From Chersky-267 sp034666965 (GTDB lineage: Bacteria; Chloroflexota; Limnocylindria; Limnocylindrales; CSP1-4), in contig JAXDKT010000145.1 in assembly GCA_034666965.1 (NCBI GenBank), positions 1 to 8,772 on the forward strand: a DNA stretch of 8,772 bases. The letters are read 5' to 3'. Positions within the stretch are counted from its first letter, which is position 1. The number at the start of each line of letters is the position of its first letter. Positions 6,334 to 8,772 of this stretch are shown in pieces. The notes beneath the pieces are model-generated. The model did not search any database. It was given only the letters and a program-made list of their open reading frames with translations, and was not told the DNA's origin. The position numbers and the translations under genes were made by a program.

Positions 6334-6353
6334 GCCGGTCCCGTGAGACCGGC
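6334..6353 (+). promoter_or_regulatory. PyrR RNA-binding hairpin, copy 1
   Basis: A 7-bp perfect stem, GCCGGUC/GACCGGC, closes the hexaloop CCGUGA at 6341-6346. The core GGUCCCGUGAGACC fits the published PyrR-binding consensus ARUCCNGNGAGGYU, with hexaloop CNGNGA, at nearly every position; the deviations keep base pairing. PyrR with UMP or UTP binds such hairpins to repress pyrimidine genes. The position directly before carA-carB supports this role. The protein PyrR itself is not in the window. Confidence 0.85.
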
Positions 6354-6356
6354 GTA

Positions 6357-6374
6357 CCGGTCCCGTGAGGCCGG
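6357..6374 (+). promoter_or_regulatory. PyrR RNA-binding hairpin, copy 2
   Basis: A second hairpin, CCGGUC/GGCCGG, carries the same CCGUGA hexaloop at 6363-6368. It is 17 of 18 bases identical to copy 1 (6335-6352). The single difference, A6348 to G6370, turns a U-A pair into U-G, so pairing is preserved and the copy is even closer to the consensus GGYU side. It ends 2 nt before the GGGAGG Shine-Dalgarno, so bound PyrR would be well placed to block ribosome access. Confidence 0.87.
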
Positions 6375-6376
6375 AA

Positions 6377-6382
6377 GGGAGG
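6377..6382 (+). promoter_or_regulatory. Shine-Dalgarno of the carA leader ORF
   Basis: GGGAGG (AAGGGAGG from 6375) is the only strong Shine-Dalgarno between the PyrR hairpins and carA. It is 11 nt before GTG 6394. The spacer contains the palindrome GCTCGATCGAGC (6382-6393), which could fold and shorten the effective spacing. It is 82 nt from the carA ATG, too far to serve it directly. Confidence 0.6.
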
Positions 6383-6393
6383 CTCGATCGAGC

Positions 6394-6465
6394 GTGTCCG
6401 CGCAGCTTCGCCGCGACCCGATCTCCCTCCCATTGCCCGTTCCCACGGAGCAACCGCCGGCCTGA
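6394..6465 (+). CDS. Putative 23-residue leader peptide translationally coupled to carA
   Basis: GTG at 6394 opens a 23-codon frame that ends in TGA at 6463-6465, sharing one base with the carA ATG (TGATG). The peptide reads MSAQLRRDPIS, then LPLPVPTEQPPA. It is proline-rich and ends PPA, with no recognised domain. The strong GGGAGG at 6377-6382 serves it, whereas carA has only GGAG 14 nt before its ATG, too far for good initiation. This suggests that ribosomes ending the leader ORF restart on carA, and that PyrR blocking the leader Shine-Dalgarno would silence carA. The reading is inference from layout; the peptide sequence itself probably matters little unless the PP codons slow ribosomes. 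Confidence 0.55.
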   Translation: MSAQLRRDPISLPLPVPTEQPPA

Positions 6466-7625
6466 TGCCGATCCCACCGTTCCCGCTGGCGAGCGCGATC
6501 GTCGACCCGCGGGTGGGCGACCTCGGCCCGGCGCTGCTGGCCCTGGCCGACGGGACGGTCTTTCCGGGGATCGCGTTCGGGGCGCCGCTGGCCGCCGGCG
6601 GAGATCTCGTCGTCAACACCAGCCAGACCGGCTACCAGGAGGTGTGCACCGACCCGTCCTACGCGGGCCAGGTGGTGGTCATGACCTACCCGCTCATCGG
6701 CAACTATGGCCGGCTGCGCGACGACGATCAGTCCGAGCGACCCTGGCTGCGCGGGCTGGTCGTGGCCAACGCCACCGCGGCCGTGGTCGAGAAGGCGGCC
6801 CAGCTGGCGGCGCTCCTGCGCGAGCAGGGCATCGCGGCCATCGCCGGGATCGACACCCGCGCGCTCGCTCGCCATCTGCGAACCAACGGCTCGATCCGGG
6901 GCTGGGTGGGCGCGCCCGGCGAGATCGATCCCGACGCCGCCGTCGCCGCCGCGCGGGCGGTGCCCCGCTGGGAGGACCAGGACTTCGTCGACCAGGTCTC
7001 GCCCGAAGCACCTCGCGAGGTCGGTGACCTGGCCGCCGGCGGGCCGCTGGTCGCGATCGTCGACTACGGGCTCAAGACCAACATCGTCCGCTCCCTGCGC
7101 CGGCGCGGGGCGCGGGTGCGGATCCTGCCGCATACGGTCTCGCCCGCCGATGCGCTGGCCGCCGACGTGGACGGGCTCGTCCTGTCACCGGGCCCCGGGG
7201 ACCCGTCTCGCCTGGCCGGACCCGTGGCCCTGGTCCGGGCGGCGATTGCCGACGGGCGGCCACTGCTGGGGATCTGCCTTGGTCATCAGATCGTGGGTCG
7301 GGCCGCTGGCGCCGAGACGCGCCGGCTGCGGTTCGGTCATCACGGCGCGAACCACCCCGTCCGCGATGTCGACAGCGGCCTGGTCCAGGTGACCGCTCAG
7401 AACCACGAGGTCCAGGTGGTCGCTGACTCCCTGCCCGCGTCAGGCGGCTTCCATGTCAGCCAGGTCAACCTCAACGACGGTTCGGTCGAGGGGCTCCGCC
7501 ACCGCGAGCTCCCGATCGAGACGGTCCAGTACCACCCCGAGGGGGCACCCGGACCGCTCGATGCGCTGGCCGTGTTCGACCGCTTCGTGACCGCCTGCAG
7601 CGCTCGTCGGGGCGCCGTGTCGTGA
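6465..7625 (+). CDS. carA: Carbamoyl-phosphate synthase small (glutaminase) subunit
   Basis: 386 residues, near the usual 370-390. It hydrolyses glutamine and channels ammonia to CarB for carbamoyl phosphate, used by the pyrimidine and arginine pathways in the cytoplasm. The N-terminal CPSase domain shows L-A-D-G-T-V-F-P-G, NTSQTGYQEVCTDPSYAGQV, MTYPLIGNYG and G-I-D-T-R-A-L-A-R-H-L-R. The class I glutamine amidotransferase domain (about 192-380) has L-S-P-G-P-G-D-P, the nucleophile Cys271 in GICLGHQ, and His357/Glu359 in QYHPEGAPGP, so the triad is complete. The common SNFR/SNWR motif between L-V-V and the IDTR segment is not recognisable. About 20 extra residues precede the usual N-terminus; GTG 6513 is an alternative start, but ATG 6465 is favoured by the TGATG overlap with the leader ORF. 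The stop overlaps carB (GTGA). Confidence 0.96.
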   Translation: MPIPPFPLASAIVDPRVGDLGPALLALADGTVFPGIAFGAPLAAGGDLVVNTSQTGYQEVCTDPSYAGQVVVMTYPLIGNYGRLRDDDQSERPWLRGLVVANATAAVVEKAAQLAALLREQGIAAIAGIDTRALARHLRTNGSIRGWVGAPGEIDPDAAVAAARAVPRWEDQDFVDQVSPEAPREVGDLAAGGPLVAIVDYGLKTNIVRSLRRRGARVRILPHTVSPADALAADVDGLVLSPGPGDPSRLAGPVALVRAAIADGRPLLGICLGHQIVGRAAGAETRRLRFGHHGANHPVRDVDSGLVQVTAQNHEVQVVADSLPASGGFHVSQVNLNDGSVEGLRHRELPIETVQYHPEGAPGPLDALAVFDRFVTACSARRGAVS

Positions 7626-8772
7626 GGGACGGTGCCCCGGCGTCCGTCCTCATCCTGGGCTCCGGACCCGTCGTCATCGGCCAGGCGGCCGAGTTCGACT
7701 ACGCCGGCACGCAGGCCTGCCGCGCGCTCCGGGCCGAGGGCGTCCGGACGATCCTGGTCAACTCCAACCCGGCCACGATCATGACCGACCCGACGGTCGC
7801 CGACGCCGTCTACCTGGAGCCGCTCACGGTCGCTGCGGTCGAGGCGGTCATCGCCCGCGAACGGCCCGAGGGCCTGCTGGCCGGGCTGGGCGGCCAGACG
7901 GCGCTCAATCTGGCCGTCGCCCTGGCCCGCGCCGGTGTGCTCGAGCGGCATGGCGTCCGGCTCATCGGCACCCCGCTCGCGGCGATCGAGATGGCCGAGG
8001 ATCGCGAGTCGTTCCGGGCGCTCCTGGACCGGATCGGCCAGCCGTACGCGCCCTCGTGGATCGTGGAGGGCGCCACGGCCGAAGACCGTGCCGCCTCCGC
8101 CGACGCCGCGCTGCGCGAGATCGGGCTGCCGGCGATCGTCCGCCCGGCGTTCACCTTGGGCGGCACCGGCGGTGGGATCGTCGAGACCGAATCGGCCTAC
8201 CGCGAGCGCATCCGGGCGGGCCTGCGAGCGAGCCCGATCGGCCAGGTCATGGTCGAGCGCTGCCTGGTCGGCTGGGGTGAGATCGAGTACGAGGTCATGC
8301 GCGACGCCGACGACACGTGCATCGCGGTGTGCTCCATGGAGAACGTCGACCCGCTGGGCGTCCACACCGGCGACTCGATCGTGGTGGCGCCGGTCCAGAC
8401 CCTGCCCGATCCCGTCCACCAGCGGCTGCGCAGCGCCGCCCTGGCGATCATCCGGGCGCTCGGCGTCGAGGGTGGCTGCAACGTCCAGTTCGCCCTCTCC
8501 CCGGACTCGACCGACTACGCCGTGATCGAGGTCAACCCGCGGGTGTCGCGTTCGTCCGCCCTCGCCAGCAAGGCGACCGGCTATCCGATCGCCCGGGTCG
8601 CCGCCCAGATCGCGGTCGGGCGCCGGCTCGCCGAGATCCCGAACGTGGTCACCGGCACGACCGTCGCCGCGTTCGAGCCGGCCCTGGACTACGTGGTCGT
8701 CAAGCTGCCGCGTTTCCCGTTCGACAAGTTCCCGAACGCGGATCGATCGCTCGGGAGCCAGATGAAGGCGAC
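7622..8772 (+). CDS. carB: Carbamoyl-phosphate synthase large subunit, N-terminal part (cut by window edge)
   Basis: Open to the window end: 383 complete codons of a protein normally about 1,070 long. CarB makes carbamoyl phosphate from bicarbonate, ammonia and two ATP; the visible part is the carboxyphosphate half. It begins V-L-I-L-G-S-G-P-V-V-I-G-Q, then AAEFDYAGTQACRALR and NSNPATIMTDP, followed by GLGGQTALNLA. The first ATP-grasp shows M-A-E-D-R with Arg128, IVRPAFTLGGTGGG with Arg174, CSMENVDPLGVHTGDSI, and the metal-binding E-V-N-P-R (Glu303, Asn305, Arg307) in NPRVSRSSALASKATG. GTG 7622 overlaps the carA stop (GTGA), so the two subunits are translationally coupled and made together. 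No defect is seen; truncation is only the window edge. Confidence 0.96.
   Translation, partial: MRDGAPASVLILGSGPVVIGQAAEFDYAGTQACRALRAEGVRTILVNSNPATIMTDPTVADAVYLEPLTVAAVEAVIARERPEGLLAGLGGQTALNLAVALARAGVLERHGVRLIGTPLAAIEMAEDRESFRALLDRIGQPYAPSWIVEGATAEDRAASADAALREIGLPAIVRPAFTLGGTGGGIVETESAYRERIRAGLRASPIGQVMVERCLVGWGEIEYEVMRDADDTCIAVCSMENVDPLGVHTGDSIVVAPVQTLPDPVHQRLRSAALAIIRALGVEGGCNVQFALSPDSTDYAVIEVNPRVSRSSALASKATGYPIARVAAQIAVGRRLAEIPNVVTGTTVAAFEPALDYVVVKLPRFPFDKFPNADRSLGSQMKA

Noticed and set aside
6324..6336. Possible third, degenerate PyrR site (GGTCCTTGGAGCC)
   Set aside because: The third loop base is not G and the stem does not pair properly; it also overlaps the first base of copy 1. 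At most a decayed repeat.
6283..6465. Bacillus-style transcription attenuator in the carA leader
   Set aside because: No GC hairpin followed by a T-run and no antiterminator pairing of the usual kind is visible; the layout fits translational control better.
4864..6477. Long minus-strand frame of 537 codons opposite the second MFS gene
   Set aside because: Arg/Asp/His/Gly-rich product with no domain, antisense to a well-supported MFS gene; such shadow frames are usual in GC-rich DNA.
7397..8419. Minus-strand frame of 340 codons opposite carA and carB
   Set aside because: Antisense to highly conserved CarA and CarB coding sequence, with no motif of its own.

Overview
This is a GC-rich bacterial stretch with many GTG and TTG starts and several 4-nt stop/start overlaps. 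It holds one tRNA, seven protein genes (the last cut by the window edge) and a regulatory RNA leader with a probable small leader ORF. Gene content, codon bias and TAnnnT-type -10 boxes would fit a high-GC Chloroflexota lineage (Limnocylindria-like) or an actinobacterium. That placement is inference; nothing here fixes the taxon. No insertion sequence, phage gene, CRISPR array or defence system is visible.

Left part (1-1535): a tRNA-Lys(CUU) gene is followed by a Crp/Fnr-type regulator whose nucleotide-binding cassette has lost its key ligand residues. Its unusual C-terminal tail runs 80 nt into the next gene, a SRPBCC/polyketide-cyclase-like protein. Facing this pair and ending 25 nt from it is a large minus-strand gene, an MFS exporter-like protein fused to a C-terminal cyclic-nucleotide-binding domain that does keep the canonical cassette.

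Middle part (3267-6273): a 182-nt divergent intergenic region separates that MFS-cNMP gene from a two-gene plus-strand operon. The operon encodes a membrane HD-GYP protein (probable c-di-GMP phosphodiesterase) and, through an ATGA overlap, a second MFS transporter of the same broad subfamily. Several neighbouring proteins therefore look like cyclic-nucleotide sensors or signalling enzymes, which suggests but does not prove a functional link.

Right part (6274-8772): the pyrimidine/arginine genes carA and carB (GTGA overlap; carB truncated). The 191-nt region before carA is the most interesting part of the window. It has a -10-like box, then two tandem near-identical hairpins that match the PyrR RNA-binding consensus including the CNGNGA hexaloop. 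A strong Shine-Dalgarno follows 2 nt later, then a 23-codon GTG-started ORF whose stop overlaps the carA ATG (TGATG). No intrinsic terminator is visible in the leader. The layout therefore suggests translational repression by PyrR-UMP, relayed to carA by translational coupling, rather than the Bacillus-type transcription attenuation. The two hairpins can also refold into one mutually exclusive extended hairpin.
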